Shown: positions 54,255 through 63,294, counted from the first letter of the stretch. The stretch is DNA of 64,000 nucleotides from Sphingobacterium griseoflavum (GCF_014653155.1 NZ_BNAF01000005.1:265719-329718); one strand, 5' to 3'. The notes: generated by a model from the sequence alone, not told the origin. Numbers and translations are program-made.

Positions 54255-54672
54255 ATATAGAAATTACTTTTTTAATTTTTTTCACTATATAATATTTGTA
54301 CTTTTCATGTATGCAGCTTTTTCGAAGACATTAAAGTTTGACGTGTTTGTAAACAATTTAGGAAAATCTCCATTCTTTGAAAATATAAACATCTCTCTTA
54401 TTGCAATCATTGTCATTGCACTGGAATATTCAGTTCCATTTTTGTTGTTTTTTGAGAAAACAGCTAAATTTGGTTACTTAACCTCTTTTGTACTTTTCTT
54501 ATTATTCTCTGGCTATATAGTTATGCTATTACAAATAAGTCCTTACTTGCCTTGTAGCTGTGGCGGGTTTACAGAAGTTCTATCTTGGACACAACATATT
54601 TACTTCAATATATTTTTTTTGGTTGTCTCCGTTTTGCTTTTTTTATTCTCAGATAACATCCCGCTTCGGTAA
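54238..54672 (+). CDS. MauE/DoxX-like redox membrane protein
   Basis: A 144-residue protein with four membrane segments of the MauE/DoxX type (N-terminal F-V-L-F-M-Y-A-A-F-S-K-T-L-K-F and a central E-Y-S-V-P-F-L-L). A CSCGG motif lies between the third and fourth helix, the usual place of the thiol pair in MauE. MauE is required for disulfide formation in methylamine dehydrogenase. Here it could make or transfer the disulfides of the two neighbouring peptides. It overlaps both neighbours (17 nt and 1 nt), so it is translated with them. Confidence 0.85.
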   Translation: MTLACKYRNYFFNFFHYIIFVLFMYAAFSKTLKFDVFVNNLGKSPFFENINISLIAIIVIALEYSVPFLLFFEKTAKFGYLTSFVLFLLFSGYIVMLLQISPYLPCSCGGFTEVLSWTQHIYFNIFFLVVSVLLFLFSDNIPLR

Positions 54673-56456
54673 TGTTGGATATGATAGTTTTTCGAAACAT
54701 TTGTGTTGACTACATTATAAAATCTGTCAGAGAATGGTTAATTGTGTTTTCCTTTATCACCTTATTTGTATATGTACTTACAATATTTCCTTTTGCATTC
54801 AATTTCGAATTGTATGAACATGGTCACTATTTAATTTCTTTAATAGTCAGTATATCATTTGTTGCATGGTCTTTTTTGATGATCATATATTCGAGAGAAA
54901 ACCTTCGACGATCTGATTTTTTTATGATCTTGGTTGCGATAGGACAAATTTATTGGATAAATAATGGTAATGAGTACGCGAGCATCATAAGTTCTTTCTT
55001 CATTATTTTTTTTTTACTAAGAACACTTCCTTTGGAAAAGTTGAAATTGATTTTAATTTTAATTTTTCTTTTATATTCCGTTCAAATCATCTATACGTTT
55101 TTGCATATATTATTTTTTCATAACGATAATTATAGGGTAAGTCTACGCAATACAGGTGCATATGCTATTTATATTACTATTTTAATTCCTTTGTGGAATC
55201 ACTTAAAAAAAGAACACATATGTAGATGGTATTTAAAACCTTTAATTACATTGTATATATGCATCGTGGTTTTTAGCGTCTTGATTTTGAAGTCTCGTAC
55301 AGCTTTAATTGCGCTAACGCTTACATATTGTTTGCCATATGTCACGCGGTTTTTTACAATACAAACCTATATAAAAAAAGTCATTTTATTTACGGCTTTA
55401 ATTTGTATTGGCTTTTTTATTTCTTACTATATTTTCAATTTAAAAGTTGGTTCTTCATTCGGAAGGCTACTAATGATCAAAATAGTATTATCAAATGCCA
55501 CTGAGCATTTTTTTTGGGGAGTAGGATTAGGAAATTTTACCTGGTATTATCCGCAATGGCAATCAGATTTTTTCAGAGATACTATAATCAAAGATTCAGG
55601 TTTTTTTTTAAATGCGGGGGAAACGTATGTTCTTTTCAATGAAATATTGCAGCTATTTGTCACATTAGGCGTCATTCCCTTTGTCATTTTTATCATTTTA
55701 TTGAACCACTACTTTACAAAGATTAAAAAAATAGACTCTGACATATTGAATGAAATCAAAAAATCCTTTTTTATGATTTTGATCTGTTCGCTCACTTATT
55801 ACACGTTACACATCAACGCAGTATTATTAGTAATTGTGTACATGATCTCACTGTCAGATAGGATGATAATGAATCACCATGGTTCAAGAGCTGGTAAACG
55901 CTGCAGTAATTATCTCAAGATTTCTATTTTTTCTATATCTCTGTTCACTTTTTTTTCTATTTATCCAAAATATAATGCTATTAAACAATGGAGATCTATA
56001 AAAGAAGCTTCCTACTCACACATTGAGGGAATAAATATTGTTGATACAAATAAAGTATACACTAAACTAAAAAATGATGGAAAATTTTTAGCGGATTACG
56101 CTAACTACTTATATGAGATGCAGTCAGATCGAGGTAAGGCGATTGAGCTTATGGAAGATTCAAAAAAGAAGTTTATTTCTAAAGCGTCAATCGAAAATTT
56201 AGCATATCTATATTTAGAACAGGGAGACTACTCCAAGTCCATCCAATATTTCGAATGGTTAGTGGGATATATCCCTTCCCGATTTGGCTATCGATTAGAA
56301 CTAATACGTTTATATGAAAAAGTTAGAAATATAGAGAAAGCTAAAGAAATAGCTGATTTTACTCTAAATATGCCTGTAAAGATTGAAAGTAGTGAAGTTT
56401 TTTCTATCAAACATGAAATTTCGGAAATAAGACAAAGATTAGGGAGTGTCAGGTAG
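54672..56456 (+). CDS. O-antigen-ligase-like membrane protein with repeat tail
   Basis: A 594-residue protein with about eleven membrane helices in residues 1-420. The segment FWGVGLGNFTWYYPQW resembles the periplasmic loop of the O-antigen ligase/polymerase (Wzy/WaaL) family, which transfers glycans in the periplasm. The last 150 residues are soluble and helical with TPR-like units (ASIENLAYLYLEQGDYSKSIQYFEW). The ATG overlaps the stop of the MauE-like gene by one base. In this context it could glycosylate or otherwise attach to the peptides, or export a glycan. That is inference. Confidence 0.85.
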   Translation: MLDMIVFRNICVDYIIKSVREWLIVFSFITLFVYVLTIFPFAFNFELYEHGHYLISLIVSISFVAWSFLMIIYSRENLRRSDFFMILVAIGQIYWINNGNEYASIISSFFIIFFLLRTLPLEKLKLILILIFLLYSVQIIYTFLHILFFHNDNYRVSLRNTGAYAIYITILIPLWNHLKKEHICRWYLKPLITLYICIVVFSVLILKSRTALIALTLTYCLPYVTRFFTIQTYIKKVILFTALICIGFFISYYIFNLKVGSSFGRLLMIKIVLSNATEHFFWGVGLGNFTWYYPQWQSDFFRDTIIKDSGFFLNAGETYVLFNEILQLFVTLGVIPFVIFIILLNHYFTKIKKIDSDILNEIKKSFFMILICSLTYYTLHINAVLLVIVYMISLSDRMIMNHHGSRAGKRCSNYLKISIFSISLFTFFSIYPKYNAIKQWRSIKEASYSHIEGINIVDTNKVYTKLKNDGKFLADYANYLYEMQSDRGKAIELMEDSKKKFISKASIENLAYLYLEQGDYSKSIQYFEWLVGYIPSRFGYRLELIRLYEKVRNIEKAKEIADFTLNMPVKIESSEVFSIKHEISEIRQRLGSVR

Positions 56457-56545
56457 TTTTGCTTACGTTTTCAAACATATTATACGTATTCGGATATTGA
56501 AAAACAACAACATGTCTACTTTTTAGAATAAATTGCAAATCAATT

Positions 56546-57799
56546 ATGAATAATGCCATCCTTTCAATTATCATCCTGATAATATTTATCTGTCATACCG
56601 ACCTACTTATAGGGCAAGAAAGTGTTGTTGAAAATTCCAATATACGTCAGCTACGCATTGATCCGGATATCGCCAATGGAGGCAGTATGGATCAAGTGTT
56701 TTCTGAAATAAATTATATTCCCTTGGAAACGACGAAAGAAAGTCTTTTTGGTGATATAACCCAACTTGAAGTGACAATAGATAACTATATTATATTTGAC
56801 CAGGATACGCAATGTATTTTGATTTTTGATAAGAGTGGGAAATACAAATCTAAGATCGCATTGGGGAAATATGCTCAAGGGGGAAATCTCAATGAATCAA
56901 ATTTTAACGTCTATGGATTTGTATTGAGGTCGATCAAGGATGATTATACAATAGAAGTAACTATTAATAATAATGTATATAAATTTGACAGTAGTTTAAA
57001 GCAAGTCGGCCAGCCAAAGCAGATTGAAATAAGACAGGCTCCATCTCGCGCTTATCGTTTTAGCGATTCTTTGAAAATTGTAAGTTATTTTAGATCATCA
57101 AAAGGTAAGGATCGCGGATTTTATCACTACGCCTATCTGAACAGCGATCAGGTGACAGCTAAATATTTTGAAATCGATACAGGTAAATACAGCAAGGTCG
57201 GGGATTTTGCCGTGGGTGGCCCAAGCTTTATCGAGACCGATGATTCTGAGATATTGCATGCGGTAAGGTATTACGATTATAATGTATATCAAATCAACAA
57301 GAATGGTATCGCCGTCGCTTATAAGCTCATCTTTCCAAGCAAATACAGCATACCCGTTGATTTTAACACAAATGCAGAATATTTGGGCAAAAAAATAGAC
57401 TATTTTTTCAAAAATCCGGCGAAAATATTTGGTATTGGTTATACCTATCAAATTGGTAATTTTTTATATTTTAAATGCGGCTCATTGCATCCAAATATCA
57501 GAAATAACGGTTCATTCGTCTACGATCTGGCGCATGACTATCTGATTTCATTGAACAGGTTGGATCCGGATAAACTTTCGCACCATTTGCCCATAATTGG
57601 CAGTTGGGACAAAGATTTCCTAAAATATGACGGAACTTATCTCTATGCTACTTTGTCCTCCAAAGAAATGTTTTCATATTACGATCAAGTCAAACAAAAT
57701 AATTTGACTTTTCCGCAACATATGAAAGATTACTTCAAAAAAGGTAGCAAAAAGGATAACCCCGTTCTTATACAGTTTACACCCAAAAAAGAACATTAG
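56546..57799 (+). CDS. 6-bladed beta-propeller protein, exported
   Basis: A 417-residue exported protein (signal ILIIFICHTDLLIG). YIPLETTKESLFGDITQLEV and YIIFDQDTQCILIFDKSGKY are typical of the six-bladed propeller family common in Bacteroidota (DUF4934/BF3164-like group). A TAGTTTTG box overlaps the stop of the previous gene (56454-56461) and may give a second promoter. The following receptor-like gene starts right at its stop. Together they resemble the propeller plus outer-membrane barrel pairs of many secreted-peptide loci. Confidence 0.85.
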   Translation: MNNAILSIIILIIFICHTDLLIGQESVVENSNIRQLRIDPDIANGGSMDQVFSEINYIPLETTKESLFGDITQLEVTIDNYIIFDQDTQCILIFDKSGKYKSKIALGKYAQGGNLNESNFNVYGFVLRSIKDDYTIEVTINNNVYKFDSSLKQVGQPKQIEIRQAPSRAYRFSDSLKIVSYFRSSKGKDRGFYHYAYLNSDQVTAKYFEIDTGKYSKVGDFAVGGPSFIETDDSEILHAVRYYDYNVYQINKNGIAVAYKLIFPSKYSIPVDFNTNAEYLGKKIDYFFKNPAKIFGIGYTYQIGNFLYFKCGSLHPNIRNNGSFVYDLAHDYLISLNRLDPDKLSHHLPIIGSWDKDFLKYDGTYLYATLSSKEMFSYYDQVKQNNLTFPQHMKDYFKKGSKKDNPVLIQFTPKKEH

Positions 57800-60628
57800 A
57801 TGAAAATTGACAAATCGATTCTGTTTGTTATTTTTATTCTTTTCTCGACTCATGCAATAGCACAAAACAAAAATACAACAGTAAAGGGTATCGTAAAGGG
57901 CATCATTCGGGATAGCGTGTATAATCACGTAATGAAATCTACGACAGTATCCATATATGCCGACAGAGATTCGCTTCTGAGCTATCAGATGAGCAATAAC
58001 TTAGGAGCATTTTATTTTAACGAATTGCCTGTCGGAAAAAACTTAAAACTCATTATAAGCAATGTGGGATATGATGAGATTAGCAAGTCCTTCATAATAG
58101 ATAAAGACAGCAAGGCCATTGACTTTAAAGTCATTTATGTAAGTCAAAAGATGAACCAAATTGATGAGGTTTTGGTTACCGTCCCACCCATTCGGATGAA
58201 TGGTGATACATTAGAATTTAATGCATCCGCTTTTCATTTGGATAGCAATGCTGTCGTGCAGGATCTCATGAAGAAGATCCCCAATATTACGCAATGGGGT
58301 GATGGAAAAATAACCGTAAATGGTCGAGAAATAAAAAGTCTTCTAGTTAACGGGCGGGAATTTATGGGAAGCGACTCAAGGATTGCTATTGAGAACATTC
58401 CAAAAAATGCTTTAGAGAAAATTCAGGTTTATAACGTAGCGGACAATCCGAAAAACCGGCAGGATTCTATTTTACATATGAACTTAAAATTGAAGAAAGG
58501 AAAAGACAACGGTTATTTTGGCAAGATGGGGGGGAGTTTGGGGACTGGTAGTCGATATGAGGGAGATCTAAGTTTTAATGTGTTTAGTCCCAAATTACAA
58601 ATTTCCATTGTTGGCGCGAGCAATAACGTAAACAAAATCCCAAATGACATCAATACACTATTGCGAAACAGTACCTTCAAAGGGGTTGGTGTTCAACTCG
58701 ACTATATGACTGATTTTAGAAAGGCAGGACTAACACAGCCAAATTCAGGGGGGTATGCGTTTACATATGATTTCAGAGATCTTACAGAGAAGAAACAGTA
58801 TAGAAATGTACTGTCAAGTGAATATTTTCTCCTTAATAATCACATACTACAGGGCGAAGAAAGTCAAACCGAGACATCACTAAATAACCAGTCTGGTATC
58901 TTAGAACAAAATATACGTAACAGCCAAGCTGATGATATTGCACATCGCTTCAATAATTCCTATCAGTTCGCCAAAGACCGGTATAGTTTCAATTTTTCCC
59001 AAAGTCTGCATGTCAACAACAGCAGTTCAACACGTAGTAATTCGAGCCTATCCGCGAATGAGAATAATCAGATAGTGAGTCAAAGTAGCAACGTAAATAA
59101 GAACGACGAAAAGGGCAAATCTTTCGATTTCAAATCGGGCGCAAGTTTTTTTTCAAATATTTGGGATATCGACAGACGATTTACAAGTTTTGACCTTAAC
59201 TATGCTTTACGAATTAATGACAAAAGAAATGATCGTGAAACCTATACCGATTTTATATCCCATGTAGACAGTAAGCAAAACAAGTCATTCAATCGTACGT
59301 ACAACAACAATGCACAGCATATTGCACATAGTCTGAGCTTTAATATACCAAGTATGGTTAAGCTACTTTTTGGCGTGAGAAAATTTGGGTTATTCGAAGT
59401 TGATATTAAAAATAATCTTGACATAGTCAACAACAGGGAAAGAGATATGGTTTTTGATTATAATAGTCAGTTAACACGACTAACCGAAAACACCTATTTA
59501 ACCAACAATTCGAGCTACAACACATTGACTTATGAACCAATACTGAGTCTCAACAGGACTATCACAAAAGCATTAACCAATCGCTTTTATAAAGCCCTGT
59601 CTTTTGCTGTGAATATTAAACAGCAATTTTTTAAACAACATAATACGTCAGCGAAAGAGATTCAAAATATCGATCGTTTGTATACAAATTTTATTCCGGC
59701 AGCCAGTATAAGCTTCTCCGATAGTCAATTTGGTGATTATCGAAAAACCATTTCCTTCCATTATGATAATAAAATTGGCGTACCCCAAATCTGGCAAATG
59801 GCTCCGCTTATAGATAGCGCAAATGTTTATTTTTTGCGTATGACCAATCTGGATTTGAAGGAAAAGCGGACCGAATCAATTTCATTCAATTTCAAACGAA
59901 GCAACGATAAAAAAGATGACTTCGAGTACTCGTTAGGATTGAGATATAGTACGGTGCATAATAATATCATTGACAGTATCTTAATTGATAATCAAAATGT
60001 TCGGACCATTTACATGATCAATAATAGTGACAATCGAACGATTAATGCCATAGGCGGTTTAAACAAAGCCATAAAATTAAAAAACAGCGAAGTACAATTG
60101 AGTTACAATTCTGAGTTTAATAACGTGCTAAGCCCTCATGTCATTAATAATTCCAGTGATATTTGGACAACTAACTATTTCAATAATAGCTTCGATATTA
60201 ATTATACCTATAACTCGCAATTAGCCATAGAAGGAAAACAACAATTCAGAAACTCTTTTACCAAGCAAGTAAGCAAAACCGAAAATAGCTTTAAAAATAG
60301 CAATATATCTACGTCAATTAGTGTTAGTTGTAATGTAACCAAGAAGTTCAGAATAAACAGCAATATTGAATTTTCAACATTAAAATCTACAGGTTCAGCA
60401 AGTATTAATTATAATATTTGGAATGCCAGTGCCTTGTATCGACTATTAAAAGGAGATAATCTGGAACTGAAACTTTCAGCATTGGATATTTTACATCAAA
60501 ACACAGCTATAATCAACCGTAACGCAGGTGGTGTGATCACATTTGGAACGCAGCAAGTTTTACAACAATACTTCACATTTGGGGTGTCCTACTATCCGCG
60601 GAAGTTTGGAAAAAGGAATCGTATATAA
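57800..60628 (+). CDS. Outer-membrane beta-barrel protein with carboxypeptidase-like domain
   Basis: A 942-residue outer-membrane protein: signal ending near IAQNK, a carboxypeptidase-like regulatory domain (about residues 28-120, GIVKGIIRDSVYNHVMKSTT), a plug-like region with LLVNGREFMGSDSRIAIENI, and a large barrel ending in PRKFGKRNRI. The plug and barrel pattern match the outer membrane beta-barrel family (PF14905 type) related to TonB-dependent receptors. It begins immediately after the propeller stop. It is the likely outer-membrane port of the cassette. A terminator for the opposite-strand ribosomal operon lies just behind it. Confidence 0.9.
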   Translation: MKIDKSILFVIFILFSTHAIAQNKNTTVKGIVKGIIRDSVYNHVMKSTTVSIYADRDSLLSYQMSNNLGAFYFNELPVGKNLKLIISNVGYDEISKSFIIDKDSKAIDFKVIYVSQKMNQIDEVLVTVPPIRMNGDTLEFNASAFHLDSNAVVQDLMKKIPNITQWGDGKITVNGREIKSLLVNGREFMGSDSRIAIENIPKNALEKIQVYNVADNPKNRQDSILHMNLKLKKGKDNGYFGKMGGSLGTGSRYEGDLSFNVFSPKLQISIVGASNNVNKIPNDINTLLRNSTFKGVGVQLDYMTDFRKAGLTQPNSGGYAFTYDFRDLTEKKQYRNVLSSEYFLLNNHILQGEESQTETSLNNQSGILEQNIRNSQADDIAHRFNNSYQFAKDRYSFNFSQSLHVNNSSSTRSNSSLSANENNQIVSQSSNVNKNDEKGKSFDFKSGASFFSNIWDIDRRFTSFDLNYALRINDKRNDRETYTDFISHVDSKQNKSFNRTYNNNAQHIAHSLSFNIPSMVKLLFGVRKFGLFEVDIKNNLDIVNNRERDMVFDYNSQLTRLTENTYLTNNSSYNTLTYEPILSLNRTITKALTNRFYKALSFAVNIKQQFFKQHNTSAKEIQNIDRLYTNFIPAASISFSDSQFGDYRKTISFHYDNKIGVPQIWQMAPLIDSANVYFLRMTNLDLKEKRTESISFNFKRSNDKKDDFEYSLGLRYSTVHNNIIDSILIDNQNVRTIYMINNSDNRTINAIGGLNKAIKLKNSEVQLSYNSEFNNVLSPHVINNSSDIWTTNYFNNSFDINYTYNSQLAIEGKQQFRNSFTKQVSKTENSFKNSNISTSISVSCNVTKKFRINSNIEFSTLKSTGSASINYNIWNASALYRLLKGDNLELKLSALDILHQNTAIINRNAGGVITFGTQQVLQQYFTFGVSYYPRKFGKRNRI

Positions 60629-60785
60629 GGATTTCTGACAACACAGCGTCTCTGACGTGAGCTGAAAATGAAAGCTGACATACCGGAATTTCTTGCTGAG
60701 ATATCGTGCTAATGGAAATCTTTTTCTTTTCGGTGTTTGGTATATCAGTTATTTTATAGGAGCGTATTGCAAGGAGAGGAGAGAG

Positions 60786-60824
60786 GAAAAAATAAAGGAG
60801 CTTCCGCATTGGAGGCTCCTTTAT
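60786..60824 (-). terminator. Intrinsic terminator of rpsF-rpsR-rplI
   Basis: On the minus strand, 10-bp stem ATAAAGGAGC / GCTCCTTTAT with a 13-nt loop followed by a T-run (60786-60792), 30 nt behind the rplI stop. Confidence 0.85.
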
Positions 60825-60853
60825 AGTATACGGTTATTGTAAAGCGCGTAATA

Positions 60854-61297
60854 TTACTCGGCTACAACTTCGAAAGGAACTTGAACTTTCACTTCTTTGT
60901 GCAAGTTTAGGTTCGCTACATATTCACCTAGATGCTTAGGCTCTTCTTCGAACGTGATCCGACGGCGATCTACGTCAAAGCCTTGTGCTTTTAACGCTTC
61001 AGCCACCTGAATGCTGTTTACTTTACCGAAGATCTTGCCCGATTCACCTGCTTTAGCACCAATAGAAAGTTTTACGCTCTCTAATTTTTCTGCCAATGCG
61101 CTTGCATCTTTCTTAATCTTATCTTGTTTAAACTGCGCTTGTTTGATGTTTTCTGCTAACACTTTCTTCGCTGAAGGAGTAGCCATTGTAGCGAATCCTT
61201 GCGGAATTAAGTAGTTACGACCGTAACCAGGCTTTACCACGACAACATCGTCTTTTTCGCCTAGGTGTTTAATATCTTGTTTTAAAATGATTTCCAT
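60854..61297 (-). CDS. rplI: 50S ribosomal protein L9
   Basis: 147 residues, structural protein of the large subunit. Starts with MEIILKQDIKHLGEKDDVV and has the family GYGRNYLIPQGFA segment, then the long helix and the C-terminal domain, ending VPFEVVAE. A perfect Shine-Dalgarno sequence (AAGGAGG) lies 7 nt before the ATG and overlaps the stop codon of rpsR. That is rare in Bacteroidota, where start sites usually have no SD. Last gene of the operon. Confidence 0.97.
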   Translation of the reverse strand: MEIILKQDIKHLGEKDDVVVVKPGYGRNYLIPQGFATMATPSAKKVLAENIKQAQFKQDKIKKDASALAEKLESVKLSIGAKAGESGKIFGKVNSIQVAEALKAQGFDVDRRRITFEEEPKHLGEYVANLNLHKEVKVQVPFEVVAE

Positions 61298-61304
61298 GTC
61301 GTCT

Positions 61305-61311
61305 CCTCCTT
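61305..61311 (-). promoter_or_regulatory. Strong Shine-Dalgarno sequence of rplI
   Basis: AAGGAGG on the minus strand, complementary to the 3' end of 16S rRNA, 7 nt before the start codon and overlapping the rpsR stop (TAAGGAGG). Confidence 0.9.
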
Positions 61312-61573
61312 ATTTTAATGAATCAGCTACGTAAGGCAATAAACCAACGATACGCGCACGCTTAACCGCTTGTGCTACCTTGCGTTGGAATTTCAATGAT
61401 GTACCTGTAAGACGACGAGGTAAGATTTTACCTTGATCGTTCACAAATTTCATCAAGAAGTTTGCGTCTTTGTAATCGATATATTTAATACCGTTCTTTT
61501 TGAAACGACAGTACTTTTTACGGTTGTCCTCTACTTTAGGGGCAGTTACGTATTGGATATTTTCGTTTGCCAT
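61310..61573 (-). CDS. rpsR: 30S ribosomal protein S18
   Basis: 87 residues, small-subunit protein that pairs with S6. Contains [20 protein letters not shown] and [20 protein letters not shown], both diagnostic. The start ATG overlaps the rpsF stop by one base. A strong Shine-Dalgarno sequence (GAGGAGGT) precedes it at 9 nt, inside the end of rpsF. In Bacteroidota, S18 and S6 together with S21 form the pocket that hides the anti-SD end of 16S rRNA, so SD control of this gene could be autoregulatory. Confidence 0.97.
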   Translation of the reverse strand: MANENIQYVTAPKVEDNRKKYCRFKKNGIKYIDYKDANFLMKFVNDQGKILPRRLTGTSLKFQRKVAQAVKRARIVGLLPYVADSLK

Positions 61574-61941
61574 TAGTTTGCTACCTCCTCAGTTTTAGTT
61601 TCAGTCTTTTTGTTAAATGCACCGCTACGTTTTTTCTCATTGTAAGCCAATGCATGTTTGTCTAGAGCAATCGTTAAGAAACGCATAACACGCTCATCAC
61701 GCTTGTATTCAAGCTCTAGTTTTTGAATTAATTCACCTGGAGCCTTGAATTCAGTTAAGTGATAAAATCCAGTGGTTTTTTTCTGGATTGGATACGCTAA
61801 TTTTTTCAAACCCCAATTGTCTTCAGCGACAATTTCGGCTCCGCCTTCTGTAAGGACAGCTTTAAACTTTGCGATTGTTTCTTTCGCAGCCTCCTCAGAA
61901 AGCAACGGGGTAAGAATGATGACAGATTCGTACTGTTGCAT
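61573..61941 (-). CDS. rpsF: 30S ribosomal protein S6
   Basis: 122 residues. The start ATG ([20 protein letters not shown]) was chosen over an upstream in-frame ATG because the S6 family begins here; upstream sequence would add 58 unrelated residues. [21 protein letters not shown] and the C-terminal E/K-rich tail are typical. No SD precedes the start; the leader is A/T-rich, in contrast to rpsR and rplI. Confidence 0.96.
   Translation of the reverse strand: MQQYESVIILTPLLSEEAAKETIAKFKAVLTEGGAEIVAEDNWGLKKLAYPIQKKTTGFYHLTEFKAPGELIQKLELEYKRDERVMRFLTIALDKHALAYNEKKRSGAFNKKTETKTEEVAN
61583..61590 (-). promoter_or_regulatory. Strong Shine-Dalgarno sequence of rpsR
   Basis: GAGGAGGT on the minus strand with 9-nt spacing to the rpsR ATG, lying inside the end of rpsF. 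Confidence 0.85.
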
Positions 61942-61965
61942 TTTAATAGATTTGTTAATTAAATG

Positions 61966-61997
61966 ATACTCTCCGCACTTACGGAAGTGCAAAGGTA
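61966..61997 (-). promoter_or_regulatory. rpsF upstream region: -7 box and leader hairpin
   Basis: On the minus strand TACCTTTG (61990-61997) fits TAnnTTTG, followed directly by a 6-bp hairpin GCACTT-CCGT-AAGTGC. Its CCG loop recalls the CCG feature of S6:S18 mRNA leaders known from other bacteria, but the fold is not the standard one and the -33 box is weak. Either a promoter or an autoregulatory leader, not both as drawn. Confidence 0.35.
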
Positions 61998-62038
61998 TGT
62001 ATTTAATTTGGATTTTTTGTAAGTTGGTAAAAAAAATA

Positions 62039-62416
62039 TTAGCATAAAGAACCATCCACATAGTACCACAGGCCGTGCAGTTTTCGAAAGTTAGATTTTT
62101 CGTGGTGTACAGCAACTTGAAATTGCGGGTCGAGGTAATGTGCGCGAAACTCGACGGTGGATAGGGTACTGTTTAAAATTTCCAACTGCATCCATTTATT
62201 GCTTTTAGCCCACTGTTCGATGTCCTTTTTTTGTTGAAAACGGCGTGTACTGGGATGAAAACTATCGTATAAAAAGTCGATAAGCTGCAGGGAGAAGGCG
62301 GTATATCGGGCACGCATGAGCTCTTCTGCTGTGCCGGCCAGCGCAAGATTTTCGTGTATTTTGCCGCAGCAATCGGGATAGGATAGGCTAGTGCCGCAAT
62401 GACATGTCTGCATCAT
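62039..62416 (-). CDS. YchJ/SEC-C family protein
   Basis: A 125-residue protein starting with a Cys-rich zinc-binding knuckle (CHCGTSLSYPDCCG, SEC-C-type pattern C-x-C-x8-C-C) followed by the YchJ core AEELMRARYTAFSLQLIDFL and ending in GLWYYVDGSLC. Function unknown; some relatives are linked to zinc binding and protein export. Its start overlaps the end of the cupin gene by 4 nt, so the two are coupled. Confidence 0.88.
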   Translation of the reverse strand: MMQTCHCGTSLSYPDCCGKIHENLALAGTAEELMRARYTAFSLQLIDFLYDSFHPSTRRFQQKKDIEQWAKSNKWMQLEILNSTLSTVEFRAHYLDPQFQVAVHHEKSNFRKLHGLWYYVDGSLC

Positions 62417-63294
62417 GACGCGTTTCTTTCCATTTTTCGCTTCAATGCTTGCTCGCTCTCGCGAAATGCTTTCTTCTGCTTGTAGCTAACCCAATCGCCT
62501 TTAAAAAGCTTGCGCATAATTTTATCGGTATAGCGGATAACGAAGACCTCGCGCAGCATCTTGAGCAACCGCTTTGGAGACGACGGAAAAGACCGCAGGG
62601 TGACGGAGAAGCCTGCTTCTAGATAGCGGTTGAAATGCCAATAGCCGCTGGGCATAAAGAGCGCATCGCCATGCTCCATAAAAATCTCGTAGCCCTGGGC
62701 ATGTGCTAAGGCGGGAAATGACGTGTAATCTGGATTTTCATAGTCTATATGATATACGGTATGCACCGAAAGCGGCACCTTGTAAAGATAGGGCGCTTGA
62801 TCGGGCGCAAAAAGCAGCACCCTTTTTTTGCCTTCAAACTGGAAGTGCAATAGATCACCTAGGTCGACATCATAGTGCATCAAGACGCGCGCCTCACTAC
62901 CACCAAAGAATAGGGTAGGAATGCGTTTGAAATATTTGAATCCCAGATCCGGATAGGAGAAATTTTGTAGTAACGCAGGAAGTTTATCGGTGATAATATA
63001 AAAAAAGATCCGAAGATCGGACGGTTGCGACTGGATCAGCTTGATGTAGTCGCGCATCTTCATAAACTCCACAGGTTCGTCGGTAGCTTTGTTCGGGTCG
63101 GCCGGTTTATTATCATAGAGCCCCACCACCTGCTCTCCGGCCTGCTCAAAGATATAATCGAGGTTCCACTTGTCAAAAGCTTCCCAGCTTTTAGCCAAAC
63201 CTTTAATCAACACTGGCCGTTGCGGCCGGAAATACTTGGCTAAAAACTCTTCTTTACTGATGTTTTCTACAGTGTCGACCTCCGATAAAAGCAT
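62413..63294 (-). CDS. Cupin-like (JmjC-type) Fe(II)/2-oxoglutarate oxygenase
   Basis: A 293-residue protein of the Cupin_8/JmjC-like family. The metal triad is visible as HYD (VLMHYDVDLGDLLHFQFEGKK) and the distal His in SGYWHFNRYLE. The N-terminal RPVLIKGLAKSWEAFDKW is also typical. Such proteins hydroxylate proteins or small molecules; relatives like YcfD act on a ribosomal protein. The location beside rpsF-rpsR-rplI makes a ribosomal target a fair guess but not more. Followed by the YchJ-like gene. Confidence 0.87.
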   Translation of the reverse strand: MLLSEVDTVENISKEEFLAKYFRPQRPVLIKGLAKSWEAFDKWNLDYIFEQAGEQVVGLYDNKPADPNKATDEPVEFMKMRDYIKLIQSQPSDLRIFFYIITDKLPALLQNFSYPDLGFKYFKRIPTLFFGGSEARVLMHYDVDLGDLLHFQFEGKKRVLLFAPDQAPYLYKVPLSVHTVYHIDYENPDYTSFPALAHAQGYEIFMEHGDALFMPSGYWHFNRYLEAGFSVTLRSFPSSPKRLLKMLREVFVIRYTDKIMRKLFKGDWVSYKQKKAFRESEQALKRKMERNAS

